In this document: positions 46,991-58,194 of the stretch, in pieces
How the letters are laid out: the number at the start of each line of letters is the position of its first letter
Position numbering within the stretch: position 1 is the stretch's first letter
Program-made: the position numbers and the translations under genes
Notes under the pieces: model-generated
What the model was told of the DNA's origin: nothing
Databases searched by the model: none
The model's input: the letters and a program-made list of their open reading frames with translations, nothing else
From: Apoda limacodes
Taxonomy: Eukaryota > Arthropoda > Insecta > Lepidoptera > Limacodidae
Direction of reading: 5' to 3'
Assembly: GCA_946406115.1 (NCBI GenBank)
Contig: OX291543.1
Coordinates: forward strand, 28,918,815 to 28,982,814
DNA: 64,000 nt

Positions 46991-48084
46991 AATATTGGTG
47001 AAGTATGAGTTTGACTAGCGTGCTGAAGGTTCCATGAAATAATCTAGTATTTACCAATGTATGTCTTTACTGTTTTACTGTGCCTACGTACTTCCCTAGA
47101 GTGGGTAACCAGTGGCTAGAGACATATCCATACAAACCTATACATCATAATGTGGGGGACAGCCTCTATTTACAAACTATGTGACAGGTGGGGGGTGAGC
47201 CCATCGCCGCAACACTGCTTCTGATGAAGTTCATCGGACAGACAGAAGTGACTTTAGTATTTACATATAATTTTACAACTAGTATATGAATGTATATGTC
47301 GCAGTAAGATGGTTAAAGCCGTGATATAGTTACATGAAAGTGGCTCCATAACTGTCTTACTAGGAATATAACTGTGATACGAACACGATCCAGTTATATT
47401 ATTATCTTACCAGACTAATCTAGTGAAACAATAATTAGTATTTTTTTTTCCATTGCCATTCGAAAAAGAGTATTTCATTCATCGATAACAGTGAATAAAA
47501 CTCACTTTTACTGCCTGAGTGAAAAAAAAATTTTGAATTTGAAACAATTATTTAATTGTCTTTGTTATTGTTTCATGTCATTGTTTTCTTATCACCCGAT
47601 AATAATTACCGAATATATACCAAAATGTGATTCTAGTACTTTTTATGATCTTGCAGTCCATGGTAAAAATTAGTATATACAACACGTGAAAAAGGAATTC
47701 ATCTCGGCCCTTTCTAACCCTCACTCAGTTAAGGATTTTACTCTAGCATCTTCGCTTCTTTCGGGATCTAACTTAGTCCTTCGAATTAAATTCCCTTTTT
47801 TTATTTGTTGTTGCATAATCTACTATACTTTGTTTTGCACAAATTAGCTCATTTTAAATGAAATTGTCCAATCAAATAACTTTTTTTTTATAACTCAATC
47901 GTCACAACCAAAACAAACAATGAAATAAGTAGTAATTCAAATAAAAAACATTTAAAAAAAGTAAACTGTTATTATATTTAGGCGTATAATAACAGACGTA
48001 GGATTTTTACACTCGTATAATCAACAAAAGTAAATACTTTTTAAAAATCTTGTACATAATAAAGAACTATCAATCAAGTGCAGA

Positions 48085-48460
48085 TGACAGTACTGGAGAC
48101 GCTCATTACACGGGTCGTGCAAACATTGCTCGCTCCATTGTGGAAGAAAAGCGGGAAGTCTCGAATCGAGATCACTCTGTCCAAGGTCTCTGACTAGGGA
48201 CGGAAGAACTTGGTCCGATTCAACCCTACATAGACATAATTCTGCACGTTCACCGCTCAGAAAACCCCATTCACTATGGTCCCACAATTCCAGAACACTC
48301 TCCTCTCCATCTCCAAGAGCATTGTGATCCTAAGTGTTGACATCTCCAGCGATGTTCAGTCCCGAGATCATTTGCAAGACAATGTAAAGCTAGCGTCCAA
48401 AAAACTTGGTGTACTCAACAGAGCGAAGCAGTACTTACTACGTAGTTCGTAAAGTAAAGG
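48085..48460 (+). pseudogene. Jockey-type RT C-terminal fragment
   Basis: With frame slips the plus strand reads KSRIEITLSKVSD, a stop, GRKNLVRFNPT, TFTAQKTPFTMVPQFQNTLL, SISKSIVILSVDISSDVQSR, then KLASKKLGVLNRAKQYLL. This is the thumb/connection segment of a common moth Jockey element. Both ends are truncated. Confidence 0.75.
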
Positions 48461-49744
48461 TGAAAATCTAAAATTTGTTATTTTTTGTTATATCACACAA
48501 AATATCTGTTTCGCTTAAGACTGTTTTTCTCAGGAAAGCGTAGATGTGTAGTTAAATTGAATTTAACACAAAATACATAAATCTACGGTCTCTAAGAGGT
48601 GTAAAAAGAAAAGCTTTTAAGTCAACGTTATCAAAAGATACGGCAGCATACATTTACAGTTTGAGAATGGTCCGTGACGTAGACATATAGATGTATGGGA
48701 AAAATGTTTTTAAAAAAAATTCAATCTAACCGAAAATTGTACTAAAAAGTAAAAATTTTTTTTTCAAAATGAATCTAAAAATTTTTATATCCACGTACGA
48801 CTGCAAGAAAAACAAGGCGTGTGCCACACACGAATATTTGACGTGCTAGAGTTTTAGTGGATATTATGTAGCGAGTGAAGTATTTTATTTTGTATATGTT
48901 GTGTGTAATTAGCTTTAAATTACCCTTTTGCGTGTTATGTCAAAATCATTGTAAATTTTTTTATCCATACAGGCATGGAATGCCATACTCATTTACGTCA
49001 ACAGTCTTTTAAATCTGATTTTTAAAAAGATGACAGATTGAAAAATATTCTAAGTGAGTCTTTTGGAGATTTTCTCGAAGATAGATGTTAAAAACAAAAT
49101 TTGCAATTTTTACCTAAAATAAATAGGAATTAATCTTTTTGGAGTGCATCAAGTTCTGCGAGAAACAGGTTCCTGTTTAAGGAGATTTAAGGAGATGTAA
49201 ATTACAAGAGGAACTTACCGCACGAGCTTTAATAAGAGAAGGTTTGATTTTCTCGATAAAATATCTCAAGGTTGTGGGTTCTACCATAAACCCTCCCAAC
49301 AGGTACCTAAGTGCATTTATTTGGATAGGTGATTATTGCTATATTGATTCTGCGGATATGGATTTTTTTCGCTATATTGATTTTTAATTTCTCAATCTGA
49401 AAAGAATGGTAATGGCATAGATTGCTGAAAATTGGTGAATATTACATCATATTATGATTAATTGATATTTTCGACAATACAGTCTACCCGAAGGTAAAAT
49501 TACGATACCATCGTCTAGATAGGAAAAAGACGGCAAAACAGATAAATTCGGAAACTGAATTTAGTGCAATTTATTATGGAATTATAGACTTTCAAATTGT
49601 TTATTTGTGAAATAGTGATTGTATATAAAACTAAAAATAAATTGTATTAACGAACCTATCTTTTCATTTATCTTCCCCTGGGGAATTGAGTCATAACAAT
49701 TAATTGAGAGTTTATAGTAGTTAATAGTAGTGTTCAATCCGTCT

Positions 49745-50370
49745 ACTCCGTTATACTTCAAAGAACGTTTCAATTTTATAGGGTCTACAGCTCATCACGC
49801 CACTACAAACATGATGCTGAAAACCCCAACACATTATTCGCAAGCATATAATGACGCGTTTACTGTCACAGCCATAAGGCTATGGAATAGTTTACCCTTT
49901 AATGTCAAAAAAGCACAAACTTTAAGAATATTTAAAAATCTCGTAATCACACATTACTTAAAAATTTAAGCTGTCTCATCAAAATTGTTTATTTATCTAT
50001 ATTATTTAAGATGTATGTAGTTTGTGTATTTATATTAGTTTATTTTATGTTGTGTACTTGATATATATATATATTTATTTTGTTTAGATGTTTGTACGTA
50101 TTAGAATTATTTATTATTCATATGTATATAATTTAGCTATTGCTATAAATGTATATATTATTTTACTGTTGTTTTTTTTTCTTTTTCTTATATTGTTAAG
50201 TTTCAGTTAGCACATTCTGCTCGATAATTTTATAAAGTCTCCTCTTCCCAAAGGTTGTCTGGAAGAAATCGCTCTTTAGACATCAGACCGCCAATTTGTT
50301 ATTTATTTTATTGTTTTAATTCTTTACATTCTATATGCGCAATAAAGTATATATTATTATTATTATAATA
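49745..50370 (+). mobile_element. CR1-like retroelement 3' end: ORF2 C-terminus, 3' UTR and (ATT)n tail
   Basis: Coding part to a stop at 49967: TAHHATTNMMLKTPTHYSQA, YNDAFTVTAIRLWNSLPFNV, KKAQTLRIFKN. The first of these matches the 11.75-kb copy (THRATTNMMLKT). The 3' UTR contains CCCAAAGGTTGTCTGGAAGA, AATCGCTCTTTAGACATCAG, ACCGCCAATTTGTTATTTAT and ends GCAATAAAGTATATATTATT(ATT)n. The standard 5' truncation of a non-LTR insertion is visible. Confidence 0.8.
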
Positions 50371-52109
50371 TATTTGTTTCACGTCAAAAAGTGTTCTCGG
50401 GACTGTAACAAAATTAATCAAATTCTCGCAAACTTAAATCATTTGGGTATTTTAATTACTCATACATACAAATCAGTTTGTTTATTTTGTATAGTTTGTA
50501 TATTATATAGTGGGTGGTTGGCAATATTTTGTAGACAGTGTATCTAGGTACTTTGTTTGACACGCATTTACCTACTAGGTTTTGTATAATTTTCCCTTAT
50601 ACTTTTAAACTGACGTTAAAAGGAGGAGGATCTCAATTCTCAAGTCTACTCTGTATTTATTTATTTTTTCTTTTTTTAGGTATGACCACCCATAACTTTT
50701 AAGCGCAGTCCGTTTTTGATGATTCTTGCCATGGTCATCCACAAATTGACAGTTTGCAAATTTAACTTCTACCCGGGTATCTAGTCCCTTGTGTCGCGCG
50801 AAGTCACGTAATTCACAGCATTTTAAAATCACGACTCTAGTTTTATTTTTAACCACCGATTCTGAATTCCGGTTTGGTATGGTAGATCGCGAGAAATCAT
50901 ACATTTTTTTTTTGTTGATTTCAGTTATTTTAAGTCAAAAAATTTATAATATTTTGTGATGCAGCAAAAAGTCGGTAAGTAGACTTTAATATTACTTCCT
51001 ATAGCTATAATTCGAAAATTGTTTTCTTAAGTATTTTATATTTATATTTTTTGTGTTTTAAAATTTAAAAATAGAATTTTAAATTAATTTATATGTAGGT
51101 ATTTTGTTAAAAAATAAAAAAAGTAGGCCGTATTGTATAATAGTTAGTTATTGCATATATATCGATCTTAACAGAATTTTTAAATAATATTAAATTATAA
51201 AAAAGTATAATTTAACCAGTATAATGTAGGCATTAAGAGCTCAAAACTTACTTTCCAAACGCTTTTCGATAAACGTCTTCCGGAAATTGGCTCAAAAAAG
51301 TAAAAAAAAATTAATCGTTAAATTCTAGATTTAAGGCCGCTACATACTATTTCAAGAAACGTTATATTAACATCAGTAATTATATTGTGTGGAAACATTT
51401 CTTTTTCTACGAATAAGAGTTCCGAAAAGTCACTTTCTGGACAAATTGTCTGAATGGGGCATTAATAGGAAGAGTATGAGGGTCGAAGATAAGGGGGACC
51501 CCCTATCTTAATTTGATTGAAAAATATTAATTTCACCACATATTTTTACCTCTTAACCGATACCCGCTGTTTAAACTTGGCACAAATAGGTATATAGTTC
51601 CGATGACACTACAAGACACTAGAGAGAGACCTGGGGGCTCTATTCCACGATGCAAATCGCTATTTGTTATAAAGAATGAAGAGTTGGCAACTGACACAAA
51701 AGGCTTAATTTAGATTCGAAGTTTTTGCTTTGGATTCTTAAAAATTGTGGTGTTGTTGAAGACTTAAATATAGAGATGATTTTGATTAACTCATATTTCT
51801 TTGTTTACTCTCTTTCTTAACCTATGTAAAGGCACGTAGGTAAATTATGATTACCTACTAGTTTAATTTGTTTTGTTATAAGTGTAATGGCTATCAAAAT
51901 ATATACAAATTTAACACATTATACCTAATTATGGGCAGTAAATTTTCTTTATATAAATTAATGCAAAATACGCATAAATATTTGCAGTTTGTTTGAATAG
52001 TTAAGACAAAGACTACTTATAACGGCGCGTTGGTTTTGGGATTAAGAGTTCCCACGATTGATACTTTTCACACTTTTGATAACGCCAGTTTTGCCACCAC
52101 CAGTTTGGT

Positions 52110-52380
52110 TCCAAAACTTTTAAAACAAACAGTTGACGTACACACACTACCATAAACACTGAATATTTATAAGTAGTTTGACAGATTAACTCAAAAACCC
52201 CACCTCCAGACATGGGTCTAAAGTTTCATTTTTCGGTAGCAAAAGTGACAAAAATATCGTAAACGAACGCATGACAGTTTGTTACAGATGATACTAAAAT
52301 TTTGATAATGCTATGCTAAAAGAACGGATAACAGGTGACATAATGAAAATAATGATTCTGCATCCTCAAACGAACGCGTC
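52110..52380 (+). repeat. Unnamed ~250-bp repeat, copy B
   Basis: Same word order as copy A at 46391-46660; includes CTCCAGACATGGGTCTAAAG and GATTCTGCATCCTC. Confidence 0.65.
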
Positions 52381-53964
52381 CTAAATAATACTTAAGAGAG
52401 TTTTAACATGCATAATAGTAAGTATACTAAATTACCAAAAAAAAAGTGTAAAGTTTACCTCCACATTTTCGAGGCTCTTCTTCAAATTTTATGTTATTTT
52501 TGGTCCCTCTCATCCCATATATCACTTCAAAGCATACTCGCGGGCACCTTATCTTTATTACGCGCCTGTACCAATGAAGAAGTAGTTTACCCTTGCGTGC
52601 AGTTACCCTAATAGCAAAAGAACACAACACTGTTTTTCGTGAATTTCCGTAAAATTAAGCGCTAAAAATTTACGATAAATACACAATTATTTCAAAAAAC
52701 AGAAAATTTGAATTTTATAATGTATACAAAAGTACATTTGTTTTTTGTGAAAAATAATATCGTCAAGAAATTCGTATTGTTTTATAAACAACGTACACAC
52801 ATCCTAACTGACACAACCTTTCCCGCGCCAAATTGACGCGTAACTAAATGGACCGGCATAAATTCATTCAACTCCAGACGTAATCTATTTTAGCTCTTTC
52901 TTCTTTTAGTGTACTGTATCTTGCTATCTCACTCTCTCGCTTCCGCCTGACGAATCCCATTGCGCTCGTTAGTCATTAATTAATTCTGCATAAGAAAACT
53001 ACTTTTAATTTAAAGTTAAGGAACAAAGCTGGTTGGTGGTGATTGTGGACATCTATTGTTAGTATAGTCAAATTACGGAAAAGTATGGAAGTAACTCGTG
53101 TAGTCGTAGTTTTTTGGAACTGTTAGAGCACATGACTTAATGTTTTCCCCTGGTTTGCACGTGTAGTGACCCTTTTGATACATAATTTAGTTTACTAAAA
53201 AAATTGTGTCCTTAGAATACTGTTAATTGCTTATTCCTACAAGAAGTAAAATATTAGTAGGGTGAATTCAAATTCAAATAGTTTATTTCTCAAAAATAGG
53301 ATACAATATCACTTTTTTGACGTCAGTATAATATGCAAGAAATTCATAAACTACTACCGTTTCGGAATCAAGATGGCGTTCTGGGGAGAAGAAACGGCGA
53401 AAGAAACTCTCCAGCTGTCCATTTCTCCAATTTTGACCCATATGTTAGCCCCCTAAATTTTTTTTTCAACTTTAAATGGTTGCTGCGATTTCATAATAAA
53501 CAATAACCTAGGACTTACTCGTTACTTGTAGTTTGTAATATTGAGTTTGCATTATTATGCATAAAAATAAAAAAAATTCTAGTAAAACTATTAAAATAAC
53601 ATGTTTTTGTGAATTTTGTGGTATTTTCCTAATGTCATCCGCCTTGGATGTAATATCAGCCTCATACTTACCAAACATCAGTCTGGCATTTTTCCATGCT
53701 TTTATATACTTATGCTCTAAGATTTGATGGTAATATTTTTACTCTACATCCAGGCCATGTGATTCGTTGCTAGTGGCAAAGTAAAATCATATACTAGCTT
53801 TTACCCGCTACTTCACCCGCGTGGGATTCTTACGTGAACCTTTGATTTAACAGAGTTAAAAAGTATTCTATGATAGTCTTTGTTCCTCCATCTACCCTTT
53901 ACCGAAAATTATGTTGAACCTTGCATCGTCGATATATTTAGAGTATAATTCCAGATATATTGCA

Positions 53965-54070
53965 TTACAAGCAGTGTTGAGGTGTAGCTCAGCCCCTTTC
54001 ATGTAGGACTAAAGTAGTTGGTGAAAAGAAACAATCCCCTAAATAATGATGTGGGTGCGTGTCCAACTAC
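53965..54070. repeat. Unnamed dispersed repeat, copy 3 of 4
   Basis: CATGTAGGACTAAAGTAGTT followed by GGTGAAAAGAAAC and AATGATGTGGGTG. The stretch 54071-55240 has nothing I recognise. Confidence 0.5.
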
Positions 54071-55244
54071 TTGTCACCCTCTCCTGGAGATAAAAACCGT
54101 AAAGGTATAAATATAAAAAACGAAAACCAATGTATCGCCAATTACTACAAGTCTCACTGTACAAATATCTTAAATGAAATAATGGAAAAGACTTATGGTT
54201 GCGATTGTACTACACAATTTATTTGTTATTATTTTAGTTTATAAATGACAATATAGTCATATGAAAGCTAAGGAAGCTGTTAGTAAAGCTATACTAGATA
54301 AACATATATGAACATGTTATAAATAATGTTAAGCACGAAAATGGAAATTTTAGTACAAAAAATAAGTGGTGGCTGATATTTGGAACAGTTCCGGTACCAA
54401 AGTTCAGCCGCCCCGGCTGATATATGGCACTCCATACAAACAAATATACCAAACGCAGCCCTCTATTAAATTCTAAATCCAGGGAAAAATTAACTTAATT
54501 TTTCTTATTAACTGTGTGAAATATTCATACTTGTTTCCTAAAATTATAAAGATATATCTAAGCATCAAAGTAAATAAAATATCGCTTATTAAGTATCAAG
54601 CTAAGTCACGCGTTTTTGTTAAAATTTGCATGTATCGGCACAACAATCCGTTAAATGGAGACTGAAAGATCCCTAACGAAGGGATAGGCACGATAATTGG
54701 AAGATTACGTAGGAAATATATATTCTTTAAAAAAATAGACCATAGGTGAAGATTGTGCATGTTACTTCCTATTTATCACAAAAAAGGACGCCCGGCTGAT
54801 ATTTGGAGGAGGCTGGTCATAGAAGCATTCACCCTACAAGAAGTAAAATATTTATCCAGGATCTCTATCGCTGCTATTTTATCTGACCGACTGAAAATTA
54901 ATCTATCTGTTTGCGACAGTGGAAAGCCATACCACCATAGTCGTACCGACCAGAATAATAAAATTTTAAAATAACTATATAAATATAATTAATAGAAACC
55001 TTATAAGCTGAACTGCTTAAATAAAGCTGAAATAAACAAGCGTGCTCTTATACTATAATAATATCCCAAAGGTAAAGAAAACATTACAGATAAAAAATTA
55101 CTATCCCAAAAATGACAACAAAACTGTTTCAGCTACCTGCTACAAGTCAAGTGGTTGCCACAACTAAAATAGGGGATGAGCTAGCCCTGCATCACAAGCA
55201 TCCTACTCAAGTGGCGCCTGGCTAAAGTCATGAGAAAAAAATCA

Positions 55245-55480
55245 GGCAAGGGTGAGTTGTACACGTATTAAGTTAGGGTTCCATAGAATAGGAATTATTG
55301 CAGATATATATAAAAAACTAATTTACCGATTTTGCTTAAAACCATTGTCGTTGGAAGTATTTTCAGTGTCAAAATCAATCAAAAGATAGCGAAATTAGGA
55401 GGCGGTGACATCCGGACAGACAAAAAATTTTTCGTGAAGTTATAGTGGATTGTTCACCAAGGGACTAAAATGACCCATTA
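55245..55480 (+). repeat. GGGTTCCGTA-family fragment
   Basis: AATCAGGCAAGGGTGAGTTG, GTTAGGGTTCCATAGAATAG and, further on, CATCCGGACAGACAAAA; the same order as at 10.9 kb. Confidence 0.5.
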
Positions 55481-56136
55481 CATACGAGATGTTTAGCCTC
55501 CCGAGCAAGAACGAGAAATGCTTTAGATTCGAGGATGAATGGGTTTTAGTTCCGAGGTAAACAAATTGCTTTTCACTTCGAGTGAAAAGTATTGAGAGAA
55601 AATAATTAACATAAGTAGATAAAAATTTAAAAAAGGAATATTTTATGAAAAATTAAAAATAAGCATTACCTACAGTTGAAATAATTTTAAATACTCAACG
55701 AAATGTTTTTTGTGTTATTTGAATTTGTGCAGGAATAAGATCTTTATTTTTACTCGACGACATTCTCAAATAAATAGTTACGTGCCTTTTACTATGACAG
55801 CAAATATTTCAGATCCCATAAGTGAGAAGTTAATGACTGCGCTACACAAAATTTTCAAAAAAAACTTGATTTTAAAAATTAACTCTCAAAATAATACCGG
55901 AGAAAATAAAAAAAAGTCTGGGTCTTAAGTTCTTATGGGAAAATGTACAACAGCCAACATGTAGGCACTGCAGTTCATTTTATATTTTATTTGGTTAAAC
56001 CAACTTGTCTTTGTAATTAATTAGTTCTCTTAAAAAGTATTATAAAAATATGTTGTGTATAGCGCGATAGCACAAATAGTATCATCCTATTTGAAAACGC
56101 TAAAATTATTTCTATTTAGCGTTGATATAATTGTTT

Positions 56137-56410
56137 TAAGGGTTCGTAGTCGACAAGGAACCCTTATAGTTTCGCCATGTCCGTCCGTCTGTCTGTACGC
56201 GGCTTAGCTCAGAGACCATTTGTACTAAAAAGCTGTAATTTGGCGTGGATAATTAGGCCGACAAAATAGAAAATAAAATTAGAAAAAAAAAATTTTAGGG
56301 CTTGGTCAGTAATTCGATGAGTGACCGGCGACCGCTTAGCGGCATACTTTTTGTTTTTGTTTGTGTATAACGTAAATGTACGGAACCCTCGGTGCGCGAG
56401 GCCGGTGAAT
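56137..56410 (-). repeat. GGGTTCCGTA-family repeat, minus orientation
   Basis: AGGGTTCGTAGTCGACAAGG, CCATGTCCGTCCGTCTGTCT and, at the end, ACGGAACCCTCGGTGCGCGA. Confidence 0.6.
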
Positions 56411-57289
56411 TGCGGTACAAATATCCAGACTCTTGACGCTTTGTGTGAACACTTTTCTAGGCCGTTTAATGTATCGATCCCTTAGGATGGTTGGCCAACA
56501 AGATCGTCCGATTTGACGGCCCAGACTACTTTTTGTAGGGTTACCTGAAGGGGCTGGTCTACGTTAATAAGCCGTTAACCATCCAGACCCTTAAAAACAT
56601 AATTTTCTAAAAAAATGACAATCTAACGCTGGAAACCTGCAAAATGCCACAAACAGAACTGAAATTTGCAATAAGTCTTGTGGTGGCCACCTATCAGATA
56701 TCATTTTCGAAACATGAAAAAATTTTATTTACTCATGGCTTCAAATAAATATTTTGGAATTACAGCCTAAGAAAATCGGATGATACTTTTTTCGCCACCT
56801 AGTACCCATTGCATACCCCTGTTGATAAAAACGGAACACGTAAATCGAAAACAAAGAAAAATTAAATTATTCATAATATGTATGTATCCACCATATGGTG
56901 ACACGTTCGAGTACCTATTTGATTCGAGGGCGACTTCCAATACGAGATTTCATGAATAAATTTACATGGCATACAAAGATAGCATATATGAATGTTAGAA
57001 ATCGTCTGATACAGACATGTTACAGATAATAAGAAATACGAAAACATTGATACTACATTGCTAAGTCAAAGTACTTAGAATACGGCGCGCTCTAAGTACT
57101 TTGGCTTAGTTTTGTTATATATGACTTCTTGTCCTACTAGGGAATCTTACAATACAGGGAAAACGACAGCTTAAAAAAACCCATCTACGGGTAAGTGAAT
57201 TTACCAAACCATGACATTAGCTTTACACCGACTATGTACTTGACTATGAATTATAGCCCATATAAAGACACATCAATGCAGATACATTG

Positions 57290-57385
57290 TTACAGAAGCA
57301 ATATTGCGATGGGCTTACCACCTGTTATGCAGGACTTAAGTGGTTGGTGAAATGAGGCCGACTCCCACATTATTATTATTATGTG
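57290..57385. repeat. Unnamed dispersed repeat, copy 4 of 4
   Basis: TTATGCAGGACTTAAGTGGT followed by TGGTGAAATGAGG and CCCACATTATTATTATTATG. Confidence 0.5.
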
Positions 57386-57879
57386 TATACAGCCGACAAA
57401 AGCCAGTTATACATAAGCATATAAGCGACTAATAGATTTTAATGTACTGTTAACCTGAAGCTTTCCTAATATACCAATGGGTACCTGGTGTAACTTGCAC
57501 TTTACCTTTGGGACTGGACCGGAACACAACATAAATTAACACAAATAAAATTTGAAATAACTAAAAGTTGCTTTTCTCCTTGCTGTTTCTCATATTTACT
57601 AATAGTAGTAAAAATATACAGAAAATTACGAGGCGGGCGGCTGTTCGACATTGATCGATGACCCGACAGTGTGCGGCCGGCTGAAATGGGCCGAGCGCTT
57701 TTCTCCGCACCATTGCCTATCGCACCCACACAATATGCTCGCAGTTAAGTATCTCGCAACAAATTAAATTAATTAACATATTTCATTAAGCAGTCGGTAA
57801 ACACTAGTCATTAAAACTAATTATAACCATAATAATTAATAATGTCATTAATGTAAAACAATAGTACCTACCCCTATAT

Positions 57880-58085
57880 ATTTTTCCTTAGCAGCCTAAC
57901 CTAACCCTTCACCTTGGGCGAGGGCGATTTCGACTATATCTATCTATCTATCGGGCCTATTGCACATTGTAGACTTCACTCACGTCGTTTTGATATACGT
58001 AGGTTTCCTCACGATGTTTCCCCATCGCCGAAAGCCAGTGGTGTGAATAATCAATGTACTTGAGAAGTTAGGAAAAAGTAATAAG
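57880..58085 (-). repeat. SINE copy, partial, minus strand
   Basis: On the minus strand: TAACTTCTCAAGTACATTGA, TTATTCACACCACTGGCTTT, AAACATCGTGAGGAAACC, as in the body of the 43.4-kb SINE. It contains a short (ATCT)n run at 57935-57955. Promoter boxes are missing. Confidence 0.6.
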
Positions 58086-58194
58086 TACAGATACCGTAAC
58101 CACAACCGACTTACCTAAATAATAACACGGTAAATAAGAAAACACAATTTAATGTACATATATGTATACAAAATCAAATATTTAAGTACATAAA

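Noticed and set aside
46911..47020. Plus-strand ORF starting ATGGCGCTCTTGG
   Set aside because: Only 35 codons, no splice donor in frame that I trust, no recognisable protein; the GC-rich composition alone explains it.
54753..54974. 73-codon plus-strand ORF
   Set aside because: Part of it repeats CGGCTGATATTTGG words found at 54.4 kb, suggesting repeat DNA; no domain recognised.
55710..55928. 72-codon plus-strand ORF, considered as an upstream exon for the 61.56-kb exon
   Set aside because: It ends in a stop without a clear donor, its phase cannot be matched, and its sequence is low complexity.
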